Made by a program: the position numbers and the translations under genes. Positions 18,201 through 26,499 of a stretch of DNA of 64,000 nucleotides are shown here, piece after piece. The notes below the pieces were generated by a model. The model made no database searches. It was not told where the DNA came from and saw nothing but the letters and a program-made list of their open reading frames with translations. Origin of the DNA: Kiloniella litopenaei (lineage in GTDB: Bacteria; Pseudomonadota; Alphaproteobacteria; Kiloniellales; Kiloniellaceae); assembly GCF_000982415.1 (NCBI RefSeq), contig NZ_LANI01000002.1, positions 310,001 to 374,000 on the forward strand. The letters are read 5' to 3'. How positions within the stretch are numbered: the stretch's first letter is position 1; the number at the start of each line of letters is the position of its first letter.

Positions 18201-18542
18201 TGTGGGGACTATGTTTCCGCGAACCAGCGCACCAGCGTCCAGATCTATCCCCATCAGGGGAATAGCAGCAATCACATCGTCAGCATTATCCAAAAGCCGG
18301 ACGTTCGCGACCTGGATTGCAATGGCCCGCTCTTTTGGTAACCAAACCAAAACAGTTGTATCCACATCCAACTGTATTTCACGGTCAGGGTCGGCAAAGG
18401 CCTCTTCTACATAGGGAGTTAAAAAATCAAGTTGTACAGGGCCAGAAGAAAGACGCCACATAGCGATGCCGGCCAAAATAGCTGACAAAACTAGAAAAGC
18501 AGCAATAACTTCCAGAATAACGACTGATGTTTTACGAATCAT
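15225..18542 (-). CDS. AsmA-like / DUF3971 envelope protein (YhdP-TamB superfamily)
   Basis: A 1105-residue protein with one N-terminal transmembrane helix (about residues 8-28) and a very long periplasmic part of repeating beta-strands. The C-terminal 250 residues carry the AsmA/YhdP-type domain: Asp-Phe-Gly-Ala-Met-Leu-Arg-Ala-Leu, Gly-Leu-Arg-Leu-Val-Lys-Ala-Pro, and Gly-Ile-Pro-Ile-Leu-Gly-Asp-Ile-Leu-Thr-Gly. Proteins of this superfamily form bridge-like grooves that move phospholipids between inner and outer membranes. A low-complexity acidic stretch at about residues 755-800 (Ser-Asp-Glu-Asn, Thr-Glu-Thr-Gly-Asp-Asp) interrupts the repeats and ends in a lysine- and glutamate-rich tail. 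It is divergent from glnE, with under 130 nt between. The substrate role is inferred from the family. Confidence 0.85.
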   Translation of the reverse strand: MIRKTSVVILEVIAAFLVLSAILAGIAMWRLSSGPVQLDFLTPYVEEAFADPDREIQLDVDTTVLVWLPKERAIAIQVANVRLLDNADDVIAAIPLMGIDLDAGALVRGNIVPTGVDIIGPELKLVRAEDGHFEIDDALDNGEDETGQSFGDALPEILDNLMAEREAGHPLAYFNQLQIVGAKMQIDDRKLGMIFDVPYANISIRRDKLGLQGDIDLTVDIASEEAILNGAFVYDSELQVVDLAFQIAGITPPTLAQLDPALAGLETFEIPLAASVATSVNVLGEFGRSRFEVSGGSGTIEIPDLKVPQIPVQGLFLKGSYSRSNQKLTVDNAAINFGPEGEKGPQLSVAGSVSGLDGDMQVLAGVKAVEVPVDDLALYWPEPMATDAREWVTENIKTGIAEEAVVKAVLDIPAGAFDQAKLVSLDGSMKYRGLDVHYLRPLPPVKDVAGSATVRADGLSLFTEGGKLEDMSVLPSTIEITGLDIEEEHIAIQTAVEGPVNTALSILNSENLRLIDELGIKPEETSGNAAVAVDFAFLLLKDLKFKDMSIDASAEIKEAKIGKIYNGHDATDGDLQLNVTREGMHVTGPLLLADIPLTVDWKEQFGSDVTIRTNLNADIPRIEPDGLSKLGIPVTDYLEGPVSLALALENKVDDTGVVQIAANLQDALLKIEDLNYYKQPGDPGQIQAIVSLNDGEAEHIDSFNLEANDFAAEGELSLVEGKIAKADLDQFQLGKSLLTDVQADLSSDKPSIVIGGGVLDAEWFIGDESSDENTVEDRGKPVGEPEVVGTEQVDASTETGDDPVREEEKQTAPISVIAEKLDAIYMAEDRFFRNASLWLDKEPEGWKRMQFSGEIPKELWYAEGAKANPETENVKRTFSMAYQPLEDGRQGLNITANDFGAMLRALDVQDTVQGGSLQITGLAEDYHSESLLKGNIEARGLRLVKAPTLAKMLAFASLTGPVTTLTTEGIAFNELKGDFTLQDGLLRSDLIKLYSSSIGLTAKGEVDTNKKLVAMDGTIVPAYTINRILGGIPILGDILTGGDGQGIVAFKYSLKGDLDEPEVAINPLSGLAPGFLRNIFGNATPTTEQKPEKKKETLDETNPAK

Positions 18543-18671
18543 ACGTCAAAAGAGCTCCGCACACGCACAACAGTTGTCAGGCGATTAGAATAGGGCATAT
18601 ATTTACGAACGGTGATCTTTGACCATTTCCTACAGCCTTTGCACTGTACTCGAAACAAGCTAGCGGCGCTC

Positions 18672-21608
18672 ATGATACTCTCATTTTCCTATTCCGAAGA
18701 AACATTACCCAAAATATCCTGTTCCGACAGGGCCGAACTCGGCTTCTCTAACTGGAACGAACGTATCGAGCGTATCGAAAATTCTGATTTAAAGCAGGAT
18801 CTTATCCATTTTCAAGAGATTCCGAAAGTGAAATCACTGCTTGCAGCCATCTTCTCAAACAGTCCTTATCTTTCCGATTGTCTTTTGAGTGATATGGAAT
18901 TTCTCTGCCAGCTTTTAAAGCAGGGACCTGAAAAAAGTCTGACAAAAATCCACCACCATCTACTACAGGAAGTCGCAAATTCGACTGATCGTCAAAGGGT
19001 TATAAGCCAGCTTCGCCGGGCAAAAAAAAGAGCATCTCTGACCATTGGCTTGGCTGATATCACGGGACAATGGACAGATCGACGCGTTGTCGAAGAGCTG
19101 ACGGGCTTTGCTTCAACGGCAATATCCACAGCTGTTTCACACCTGTTGCGGGAACTGCACGAACGCGGACAAATTGAGCTAAAAAACCCGGACCTACCCG
19201 AAGATGATTGTGGGTATGTCGTTATGGCCATGGGAAAACTTGGCGCTTGGGAGTTAAACTATTCATCCGATATTGACCTGATTATTCTCTATGATCCTGA
19301 AAAAATTAATTACCTTCACCACCGCGGTGTTCAAGAAGGTATGGTGCGACTGACAAGGGATTTGGTGCGCTGTCTGGATGATCGAACCAAAGACGGCTAT
19401 GTCTTTCGAACTGATTTGCGCCTCAGACCGGACCCCAGCGCCACGCCGCTGGCTTTGTCATTCAACGCCGCAATGACCTATTATGAAACCACGGGCCTAA
19501 ACTGGGAACGCTGTGCCATGATCAAAGCAGCTCCCATCGCCGGAGATGAAGAACTAGGTCAGCGTTTTATCAATGAAATCAAGCCTTTTGTTTGGCGCAA
19601 ACACCTCGACTTTGCGGCAATCAACGATATTCATAGCATAAAGAGACAGATTTACGCCCACAAAGGCGGCAGCAAGATTGCCATCAAAGGACACAACATA
19701 AAACTTGGGCGCGGCGGTATTCGTGAAATAGAGTTTTTTGCACAGACACAACAACTGATTTGGGGTGGACGAAACCAGGACTTGCGCAGTAACTCAACCG
19801 TATTTGCCCTGGAACAACTCCACAAAGCACACTTGATATCGCCCAAAGTGCTGCACGACATGACCGAAGCCTATTGGTTTTTACGCCGTGTTGAAAACCG
19901 ATTACAGATGGTGGATGATCAGCAAACCCAGTTTCTACCCGACACCGACGAAGAACTGGCACAAATTTCTGCGTTCCTTGGGTACGATAGTTCTGATGAA
20001 TTCAGCGAAGAGCTGTCAAATCACCTTCATGTTGTTGAAAATCACTACGCCGCCCTTTTCGAAGAAGATCATACCCAGCCAAGTACCACCAAAAAACTGA
20101 TCTTTAGCGGGCACGAAGCAGCACCAGAGCTTGTCACAGAACTGGAAAGTATCGGTTTTCAAGACGGCGTACGTGTTTTTCAAATCATCACAAAATGGAA
20201 ACAGGGAAAGTACAGGGCCGTTAGATCTGATCGGTCTCGACGATTGATTACGGAAATAGTGCCTGTCCTACTGGAAGCATTCGGAAAATCATCGGCACCG
20301 GACACGGCTTTAAATAAATTCGATGATTTTCTGTCTGGTCTGCCCACCGGGGTCCAACTTTTCTCGATGTTACAGACAAACCCAAACTTATTGGATTTAT
20401 TGGCAGAAATCATGGGGTCGGCCCCTGCACTCGCTGATCGTCTTAGCCATTCACCCGCCCTGTTAGAAGCCGTATTAAGCGACGATTTTTTTGCCCCCCT
20501 GCCAGAATTACCGGACTTGCAAAATCAACTGGAACATCTGTTAGAAGAAGCCAGGGATTTTCAAGATATTTTGGATGAAACACGTCGTTGGGCCAATGAT
20601 CAAAAATTCCGTATCGGGCTTCAAATCTTGCGAACAACCTGTTCCATCGAACGTTCCAGCAAAGACCTTTCCAACATCGCAGAGACCAGTATTACGTCTT
20701 TGTTGCCCCATGTTCAAAGTGAGCTACGCAAAAGGCATGGCGAAATACCCGAAAGCAACTTTGCCATTATGGCTATGGGCAAGCTTGGCTCGCAAGAAAT
20801 GACCGTCACATCAGACCTTGACCTGATCAGCCTCTATAATCTTGTAGAAAAGGATCAACATTCTAACGGGGACCGTCCACTGGACCCAACGCAATACTTT
20901 GCCCGGCTAACTCAACGCTTCACCAATGCCCTGAGCGTTATGACACCCGAAGGCCGGTTGTACGAAATAGATATGCGCCTGCGCCCATCCGGTGGTTCTG
21001 GACCGCTGGCTCTCTCACTCGAAGCATTTGAGAAATACCAACGTAACGAAGCCTGGACATGGGAACATATGGCCCTGACCCGCGCCAGAGCCATCGGGTA
21101 CAATCAGGCGTTCTGTGATCAAATCAACCGCGTCATAAAATCAATACTCTGCACGGAAAGAGACCCGCAAAAACTTGTCAATGACATCGCCAACATGCGC
21201 CAACGCATCGCCCGGGAAAAACCGGCCCAGAGCGATTGGGACATCAAACTTGTCGATGGCGGACTGATTGATCTGGAGTTTTTAAGCCAATATCTGCAAC
21301 TAAGATATGCGCACACTGACCCATCAATATTACACAGCAATACCAAACAGGCTTTCAAACAGCTGGGCAAAGCCGGGATTATCAGCTCAGCAGACACGTC
21401 CGATCTGTGCGATGCCTTTGACCTGTTCCATCAATTGCAAAATCTCTTTCGTCTCACCACAGGTGAATATCTGGACGAAGACCAAACATCCCCCGAAGTT
21501 TTATTCCGCCTTGCCAAAGCCTGTAATGAGCCGGGGTTCCAAGAGCTAAAGCAGCGATACCTTCAGACAAAAGCTCATGTATCGAGAATTTACGGCCAAT
21601 TAATATAG
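18672..21608 (+). CDS. glnE: Bifunctional glutamine synthetase adenylyltransferase / deadenylase
   Basis: A 978-residue protein that attaches AMP to, or removes AMP from, glutamine synthetase in response to PII and glutamine. Two nucleotidyltransferase domains are visible, each with the metal-binding Asp-x-Asp: Ser-Ser-Asp-Ile-Asp-Leu-Ile in the N-terminal (deadenylylating) half and Thr-Ser-Asp-Leu-Asp-Leu-Ile in the C-terminal (adenylylating) half. Each is followed by Asp-Met/Leu-Arg-Leu-Arg-Pro. Helical linker and C-terminal domains follow. The frame can start at a GTG at 18612 (998 residues). The ATG at 18672 (Met-Ile-Leu-Ser-Phe) better fits the usual start, though neither has a strong ribosome-binding site. 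In many relatives bcp follows directly; here a secreted-protein gene on the other strand separates them. Confidence 0.94.
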   Translation: MILSFSYSEETLPKISCSDRAELGFSNWNERIERIENSDLKQDLIHFQEIPKVKSLLAAIFSNSPYLSDCLLSDMEFLCQLLKQGPEKSLTKIHHHLLQEVANSTDRQRVISQLRRAKKRASLTIGLADITGQWTDRRVVEELTGFASTAISTAVSHLLRELHERGQIELKNPDLPEDDCGYVVMAMGKLGAWELNYSSDIDLIILYDPEKINYLHHRGVQEGMVRLTRDLVRCLDDRTKDGYVFRTDLRLRPDPSATPLALSFNAAMTYYETTGLNWERCAMIKAAPIAGDEELGQRFINEIKPFVWRKHLDFAAINDIHSIKRQIYAHKGGSKIAIKGHNIKLGRGGIREIEFFAQTQQLIWGGRNQDLRSNSTVFALEQLHKAHLISPKVLHDMTEAYWFLRRVENRLQMVDDQQTQFLPDTDEELAQISAFLGYDSSDEFSEELSNHLHVVENHYAALFEEDHTQPSTTKKLIFSGHEAAPELVTELESIGFQDGVRVFQIITKWKQGKYRAVRSDRSRRLITEIVPVLLEAFGKSSAPDTALNKFDDFLSGLPTGVQLFSMLQTNPNLLDLLAEIMGSAPALADRLSHSPALLEAVLSDDFFAPLPELPDLQNQLEHLLEEARDFQDILDETRRWANDQKFRIGLQILRTTCSIERSSKDLSNIAETSITSLLPHVQSELRKRHGEIPESNFAIMAMGKLGSQEMTVTSDLDLISLYNLVEKDQHSNGDRPLDPTQYFARLTQRFTNALSVMTPEGRLYEIDMRLRPSGGSGPLALSLEAFEKYQRNEAWTWEHMALTRARAIGYNQAFCDQINRVIKSILCTERDPQKLVNDIANMRQRIAREKPAQSDWDIKLVDGGLIDLEFLSQYLQLRYAHTDPSILHSNTKQAFKQLGKAGIISSADTSDLCDAFDLFHQLQNLFRLTTGEYLDEDQTSPEVLFRLAKACNEPGFQELKQRYLQTKAHVSRIYGQLI

Positions 21609-21669
21609 ACGTAACCAAGAGCAGAAAATCAGACAACTATAAATAACTATTTATAAATCCGCGCTTTGG

Positions 21670-22461
21670 TTAGTGAATCTTCGTTGTCACAGTCCTATAA
21701 AAATTTATTTTATTTTTATGGCTAAATTTAGCCTGCAAATAAACCTCGCTATAGGCAAATACACCCGTTGCTGTATCCAGTATATAATACCCGTCAAAAG
21801 TCCCTTTTATTTTCTTCCTATTGATAACTAGCAACGATAAGGGACCTCTATAATCTATAACTATAGCTTCTCTATCATTAAATATCGTTTTACCTAAGAC
21901 CGTTCCTGTTCCTTTTAACTCCATACCTCCCAAATCAAAATCAGCTTTAAATTCATACCCAGTTTCAATGCCTGACGCCGGAAACTGAACGATTACTTCC
22001 TTAACCATACCAGACATTACTTCTTTGGTTTGCTGTATTTCTTTTGGCGTTAGTTCTGGAGAATAAAGGCTAAAGTCATGTACCTTACCAAATGGAGAAA
22101 TATCAAACGACATCTTTAAATTATCAGTGATTGTTTCTTTACCATTCTTGTTTATCAACTCAGTTGTAAAAGCAGAAATCACTAAATTTAAATTTTCATT
22201 ATCTTTCAGTATCTCAATAGCACCTCGGCCAATCGACTTTTCCTCAATAACTCTATCATTTATTTTTCCAAATATAGTTATTGAATCAATAGTTTGTCTT
22301 TCAGAGAGAGGAGTGTAGCGAATAATAATCGGCTTATCGATTGCCGAAACCTGTCCCTGATACACAGGCTTATTTTTAATATTTTCGTCTGCATACGTTA
22401 GTGAAAAAACTGATACGCATGGTAAAACGATAACAAGACCTTTAATGAAACGCTTAAACAT
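21670..22461 (-). CDS. Hypothetical secreted protein, AT-rich
   Basis: A 263-residue protein not recognised by family. The N-terminus is a signal peptide (Met-Phe-Lys-Arg-Phe-Ile-Lys, hydrophobic core, likely cleavage after Thr-Tyr-Ala). The rest reads as beta-rich periplasmic protein, with alternating Lys/Glu-rich strands and a C-terminal Gly-Tyr-Tyr-Ile-Leu-Asp-Thr-Ala-Thr-Gly-Val segment that recalls lipoprotein-like or DUF3108-like beta-barrel proteins. The base composition is clearly richer in A and T than its neighbours and the codons end mostly in A or T, which suggests recent acquisition. It sits between glnE and bcp, which are usually adjacent. The ATG at 22461 follows GGGGGAAG; an upstream in-frame TTG at 22479 is less likely. 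Confidence 0.6.
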   Translation of the reverse strand: MFKRFIKGLVIVLPCVSVFSLTYADENIKNKPVYQGQVSAIDKPIIIRYTPLSERQTIDSITIFGKINDRVIEEKSIGRGAIEILKDNENLNLVISAFTTELINKNGKETITDNLKMSFDISPFGKVHDFSLYSPELTPKEIQQTKEVMSGMVKEVIVQFPASGIETGYEFKADFDLGGMELKGTGTVLGKTIFNDREAIVIDYRGPLSLLVINRKKIKGTFDGYYILDTATGVFAYSEVYLQAKFSHKNKINFYRTVTTKIH

Positions 22462-22654
22462 ACTTCCCCCAAAATTCAAAGATATATAAATTTTTTATTC
22501 CCTTTCTATTCGTACAGATAGCCCACAATCATTACAACTATAGGATTTTAAAACCCTCATTTTAAACAAGTGTCTTTCTTCCATGCCAGATCTTGCTATC
22601 AGGCAGTACAAACGATAGGTATCTAACGGAATTCGACTTAAAAGGATTATCATT

Positions 22655-23122
22655 ATGACGCTTGAAATTGGCGATATCGCCCCGGACTTTACCGCCCCTA
22701 TTCAGGGCAATGGTGAATTGACCCTTAGCTCACTTAAAGGACAGGCCGTTGTTCTTTATTTTTATCCCAAGGATTCCACCCCCGGCTGTACGACAGAGGC
22801 TTGTGATTTTCGGGATGCACAGCCGGATTTCACCAAATTAAATGCAAAGGTCATTGGCGTTTCAAAAGACAGCGTCAAGCGCCATGATAACTTTATTGCC
22901 AAGAATACGCTGAATTTTGATCTTGTTGCTGATCTGGACGGAGAGATTTGCGAAGCTTACGGAGTTTGGGTTCTGAAAAAACTCTATGGTCGGGAATACA
23001 TGGGCATCGAACGTGCTACTTTTCTGATTGATGCCCAAGGGGTCGTGCAGAAAATCTGGCGCAAGGTAAAGGTGAAAAACCACGTCGCAGAAGTCAAAGC
23101 CGCTTTGCAAGAGCTAGCTTAA
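22655..23122 (+). CDS. bcp: Thioredoxin-dependent peroxiredoxin (Bcp/PrxQ)
   Basis: A 155-residue atypical two-cysteine peroxiredoxin that reduces H2O2 and organic hydroperoxides using thioredoxin. The peroxidatic Cys45 lies in Asp-Ser-Thr-Pro-Gly-Cys-Thr, and the resolving Cys50 is four residues on (C-x4-C), the PrxQ arrangement. The Arg of the active site and the Gly-Ile-Glu-Arg-Ala-Thr-Phe-Leu-Ile segment are intact. An AAAGGA precedes the ATG. The gene ends in a strong terminator and is monocistronic here. Confidence 0.96.
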   Translation: MTLEIGDIAPDFTAPIQGNGELTLSSLKGQAVVLYFYPKDSTPGCTTEACDFRDAQPDFTKLNAKVIGVSKDSVKRHDNFIAKNTLNFDLVADLDGEICEAYGVWVLKKLYGREYMGIERATFLIDAQGVVQKIWRKVKVKNHVAEVKAALQELA

Positions 23123-23143
23123 TAATCACCCCAAGACTTTCAC

Positions 23144-23184
23144 AAATAAGATATGGGCGGCGATAAATCGCCCATATCTTATTT
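23144..23184. terminator. Terminator after bcp
   Basis: A 16-bp perfect stem (AAATAAGATATGGGCG / CGCCCATATCTTATTT) with a 9-nt loop, flanked by A/T runs on both sides, so it can terminate both bcp and the convergent gene at 23242-23907. Confidence 0.85.
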
Positions 23185-23241
23185 ACGCATCTCTGTTTTA
23201 CCCGTACCAGTCTTACCCATCTCGGCCTATCGACATAGAAA

Positions 23242-23907
23242 CTACTTCAAAACGCTGTCCGGGGAAAAACCACACCATGCTGCCATCTTTCGATAGGCTG
23301 CGGAAAACCCGCTCAGGGAACCAACATATAAATCACCACCGGAATAGTCATCTATCAAGACCACTTTGTCCCCCTTGGCAAAGCCGCGCAAAATATTCAA
23401 CTCCTGCCCATTTCCACTGACATTTGCATAGGGAATGCCGTCATCATCAATGCCTGCGTAGGCCAAAGATTCGTAACTTGTGCTTGTACCTGCCTGACTG
23501 ATAACCCAAAGAACAATCTGATTTTCCTGAAGATAGGTTGGGTATCCACGGGCCGTTGCCTCCTGATATTCAACATAAGGCATTGCCGCCGGGGGTAAGG
23601 CGTCCCCATTGGATATCGAGACCGTAATAGAATCATCACCGTCCCCCCCGGTACGGATAGAGCATATTGTTCTCAACTCCCCATCTTCGGTGACAAATGT
23701 TTCTGCGTTTGCCTGCCAATCTTTATATTGCTCATACAAAAAACCTTCCTTTTTCGGACGTTCGTCTTTGTATGCAACGTTTATTACCGCAAACGTATCA
23801 GGCTGTTTATGGTTGACCACCCCCACCGCAAATGCTGGTATCGCCAGACCCGAGAACAGAATAGTAACGCTGAAACCAGCAACAAATTTGCGCAAAAATC
23901 TTGTCAT
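23242..23907 (-). CDS. Secreted protein, possible IalB-like fold
   Basis: A 221-residue exported protein. A signal peptide with cleavage after Ala-Phe-Ala near residue 27 is clear. The mature part shows a pattern like the invasion-associated locus B (IalB) family: an aromatic-rich start with Asp-Trp, a Cys-Ser-Ile strand, a central alternating segment, and a C-terminal Gly-Phe-Ser-Ala-Ala-Tyr-Arg-Lys-Met helix. Only two Cys remain in the mature protein (Ile-Cys-Ser and Trp-Cys-Gly), which could pair. IalB proteins are periplasmic and common in alphaproteobacteria, with unclear function. The similarity is weak and judged by eye; it may simply be an orphan. Confidence 0.5.
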   Translation of the reverse strand: MTRFLRKFVAGFSVTILFSGLAIPAFAVGVVNHKQPDTFAVINVAYKDERPKKEGFLYEQYKDWQANAETFVTEDGELRTICSIRTGGDGDDSITVSISNGDALPPAAMPYVEYQEATARGYPTYLQENQIVLWVISQAGTSTSYESLAYAGIDDDGIPYANVSGNGQELNILRGFAKGDKVVLIDDYSGGDLYVGSLSGFSAAYRKMAAWCGFSPDSVLK

Positions 23908-24264
23908 AAGAAACGCCCCCTAGTTTGGAAAGATCCAATAATGACAAGCAGAGTGATACAAGCCTCTTACGATTGCGTTAAAACCACGCCAACTTCTAAC
24001 CATAACAAACGGCACTTAGGCCATACAGACGATCTCGCGACGTAGCAATTGGGTCATGCGACGGATAAATCGAATTTGGCTTATGGCAATTTTGCCAAAA
24101 TAAAACTATTGATTTACGACTTCATTGGTTTATACCGAAAAGCTGTTTCCCAACGGGTCATACCTAATTCACCAACGTCATCCTTTTGACACAATGGTTG
24201 TGTTAACTTGCACTATCGATCAGCTTGCATAAATTTTTCCTGATACGCTGCTATAGCAAAGACA
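23908..24264. promoter_or_regulatory. Divergent intergenic region
   Basis: About 360 nt between the IalB-like gene and the orphan at 24265. A TTGACA at 24186-24191 with CACTAT 19 nt downstream (24211-24216) is a possible promoter for the rightward gene, overlapped by a small ACACAA-TGG-TTGTGT inverted repeat. No RNA gene or other signal was seen. Confidence 0.3.
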
Positions 24265-25374
24265 ATGTTCAAAGAACTAAAAAGAATTTACAAGACGTTC
24301 AAAGCTGGGAAAAAGTTTAATGACAAGCATGATTCCCCCACAATAGAAACGCCGGGGTCGCCCTATTCGACTCCCCCAAATTCTACCCCGGAAAAAGAGA
24401 CAAAAAACAAGAATAACGGATCCTCCGATCTGGCCCCTTTACAACCCGGTTCCTCTGTCCTGGAACCTTTGGGACAAGATCAGGGTAATGCATCTCTGGC
24501 TGCCAATCACTTTTCCCGTGCGGTAAAAGAAAAAAACGAAAAACCGACGCCTTTCTTCAAGCGACTGTACAGTGCTCTTTATCTGGAAGCGCTTTTTCTG
24601 GCTCTTGTCCAAGTAGGATCGGCAAATGCTGAAGATAAACAACAGATTGCAGCCCCCAATGCATCGGCTCTTACCAATGATGCAAACACACCGGACGACA
24701 TATTGTCCTCGCCCACGAATACAAACTGGTCAGAACAAGCCGGCACTTTAAAATCACTGACTTTGAAAATTGATGACTTTATCGATAGCCAAAATCATTT
24801 TGGTACATCAACCGAATTTAAATCGGATGACATTCGACTGGATCGTCTTTTGGAAGATGTGGTGACACATCGTAACTTCAGCCCCATCAAATTTAAAACG
24901 CTGGATAAATTCCAAAAAATCAGCCTGCAGGAATTCAACCAGGAAAATCAATTCGATATTATCGATCAAGACAATGATATTCTCATTGAACTGGATGATG
25001 ATGCTCTTCTCTTTGCCACCGAAGAGCTGGCCGTTTTTGGTGGGGATGGTTTTAACTTTTTTATTGTAAACAACGAAGCGCTTAATCTGTTCGACAACAA
25101 TACAACACATAACAGTTGGGAGAGCCTGCGCCCGGACCAAGAGTACTTTGTGCTCAAAAAAGAAGATGTTCTGGAAGAGGATGTCGACATCATTTCTGTT
25201 GAAGAAGAAGTATCTTTTGATGACAATGATCACCCCCCCGAGGATCAAACGACAGAGACGATCACCGTGCATTATTTCATTTATCAAGAAACAGTCATCG
25301 GCATTTCATTTGATTTACCTCCTGATTTTTATGAAAAACACGGCGATCTTGATTTGGCAGCACTTTTAGCCTAG
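24265..25374 (+). CDS. Orphan protein: disordered N-terminus, one hydrophobic segment, acidic C-terminus
   Basis: A 369-residue protein that matches no family I recognise. Residues 1-20 are basic (Lys-Glu-Leu-Lys-Arg-Ile-Tyr-Lys-Thr-Phe-Lys). Residues 20-95 are Pro, Ser, Thr and Asn-rich and look disordered. Residues about 100-124 form a hydrophobic segment ending in Ser-Ala-Asn-Ala, which resembles a signal peptide or membrane anchor placed far from the start. The remaining 240 residues are strongly acidic (many Asp-Asp, Glu-Glu, Asn-Asp) with few cysteines, as in extracellular or Ca2+-binding proteins. One reading is an exported protein with an N-terminal extension. Another is that the true start lies later, but no good ribosome-binding site was found there. 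It sits between bcp and the DUF455 gene. Confidence 0.6.
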   Translation: MFKELKRIYKTFKAGKKFNDKHDSPTIETPGSPYSTPPNSTPEKETKNKNNGSSDLAPLQPGSSVLEPLGQDQGNASLAANHFSRAVKEKNEKPTPFFKRLYSALYLEALFLALVQVGSANAEDKQQIAAPNASALTNDANTPDDILSSPTNTNWSEQAGTLKSLTLKIDDFIDSQNHFGTSTEFKSDDIRLDRLLEDVVTHRNFSPIKFKTLDKFQKISLQEFNQENQFDIIDQDNDILIELDDDALLFATEELAVFGGDGFNFFIVNNEALNLFDNNTTHNSWESLRPDQEYFVLKKEDVLEEDVDIISVEEEVSFDDNDHPPEDQTTETITVHYFIYQETVIGISFDLPPDFYEKHGDLDLAALLA

Positions 25375-25403
25375 ACACAAAAATAATCGACACAGAAATA
25401 ATC
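25374..25403. repeat. Tandem duplication, period 15
   Basis: GACACAAAAATAATC is followed directly by GACACAGAAATAATC (14 of 15 identical). The first copy begins at the last base of the stop codon of the preceding gene. Confidence 0.85.
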
Positions 25404-25437
25404 TCGTTTCATCCAACATCTTCTCGCAGGCACCTCT

Positions 25438-26247
25438 ATGGCAAAGATACCCTCTACCCTGTCAGAAGCAGCCCGTATCGCACTGACCACAGCAAATTCA
25501 ATAGAAAAAGCTGAACTTAGCAGAGCCTTTGCCAAAGCCTGGCAGCAGGGTGACATTCAAAGCGTCGGCACCGCGGAAATTCCAAAAGAGCCTGCACGCG
25601 AAGACAAACCCGAACTCGTCCCGCCCCGTGAAGTTCCCCGCAGAAAAATCACCCCGGAAGTCGAAGGACGTATAGCGCTACTTCATGCCCTCACCCATAT
25701 CGAGCTTCACGCCATAAATCTGTGCTGGGACATTATTGTCCGCTTTGCTGCAACCGAAATGCCCAAAGGCTTTTACGATGACTGGGTATCTGTTGCGGAC
25801 GACGAAGCCAGACACCACCTTTTGCTGTGTGAAAGGCTTGATCAGCTGGGATCTTATTATGGGGCTCTGCCTGCCCATGCGGGTCTATGGCAAGGCGCAG
25901 AGGTAACAGAACACAATCTCAAGGCGCGTTTGGCCGTTGTCCCCATGGTGCTGGAAGCCCGTGGAATTGACGTCACACCCGGCATGATAGACAAGCTCAA
26001 ACTAGCCAAAGATTATGAAAGCGCCGATCGTTTACAGATTATCTATGACGACGAAATCACGCATGTTGCCAAGGGAAAACGCTGGTTCGAATACCTGTGC
26101 CATCAAGATAACGAAGATCCGGTAGAAAGCTGGCAGAACATAATCCTCACCCTCTTCAAAGGGCGGGTAAAATCACCCTTTAATGTCGATGGGCGCAACC
26201 AAGCTGACTTTCCAATCGACTTCTATGGTCCAATTGCGGATCTATAA
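25438..26247 (+). CDS. DUF455 family ferritin-like protein
   Basis: A 269-residue helical protein of the DUF455 family, related to ferritin-like di-iron proteins and to the tRNA hydroxylase MiaE fold. Metal-ligand-type residues are visible in each helix pair: His-Ile-Glu-Leu-His-Ala near residue 86, Asp-Glu-Ala-Arg-His-His near 122, a Glu near 172, and Asp-Glu-Ile-Thr-His-Val-Ala-Lys-Gly near 204. The N-terminal 80 residues are a variable arm. In many alphaproteobacteria this gene lies next to bcp, suggesting a role in oxidative or metal stress, but the reaction is unknown. A tandem repeat lies just upstream. The length is normal. Confidence 0.88.
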   Translation: MAKIPSTLSEAARIALTTANSIEKAELSRAFAKAWQQGDIQSVGTAEIPKEPAREDKPELVPPREVPRRKITPEVEGRIALLHALTHIELHAINLCWDIIVRFAATEMPKGFYDDWVSVADDEARHHLLLCERLDQLGSYYGALPAHAGLWQGAEVTEHNLKARLAVVPMVLEARGIDVTPGMIDKLKLAKDYESADRLQIIYDDEITHVAKGKRWFEYLCHQDNEDPVESWQNIILTLFKGRVKSPFNVDGRNQADFPIDFYGPIADL

Positions 26248-26499
26248 ACAAATCAACGGTACGGCTTGAGCTAAAAAAATTACCTGGATCTATAAATAGC
26301 AATCATGACGACATTATTGTTGCGGCCCAAACCACTTTAACATTAAATACCAACCAGATGGCCAATATTTGTTATTAGGGCAATCCTGATCAAAACAACT
26401 GCTGGCCGATAAGATACTATCCTCTGCGCTTCTTATTATATCCCTGCCGCGCACACCAAAATTTTTGACTTATTTCTTTCGAACTCAAAGGATTTCCTT

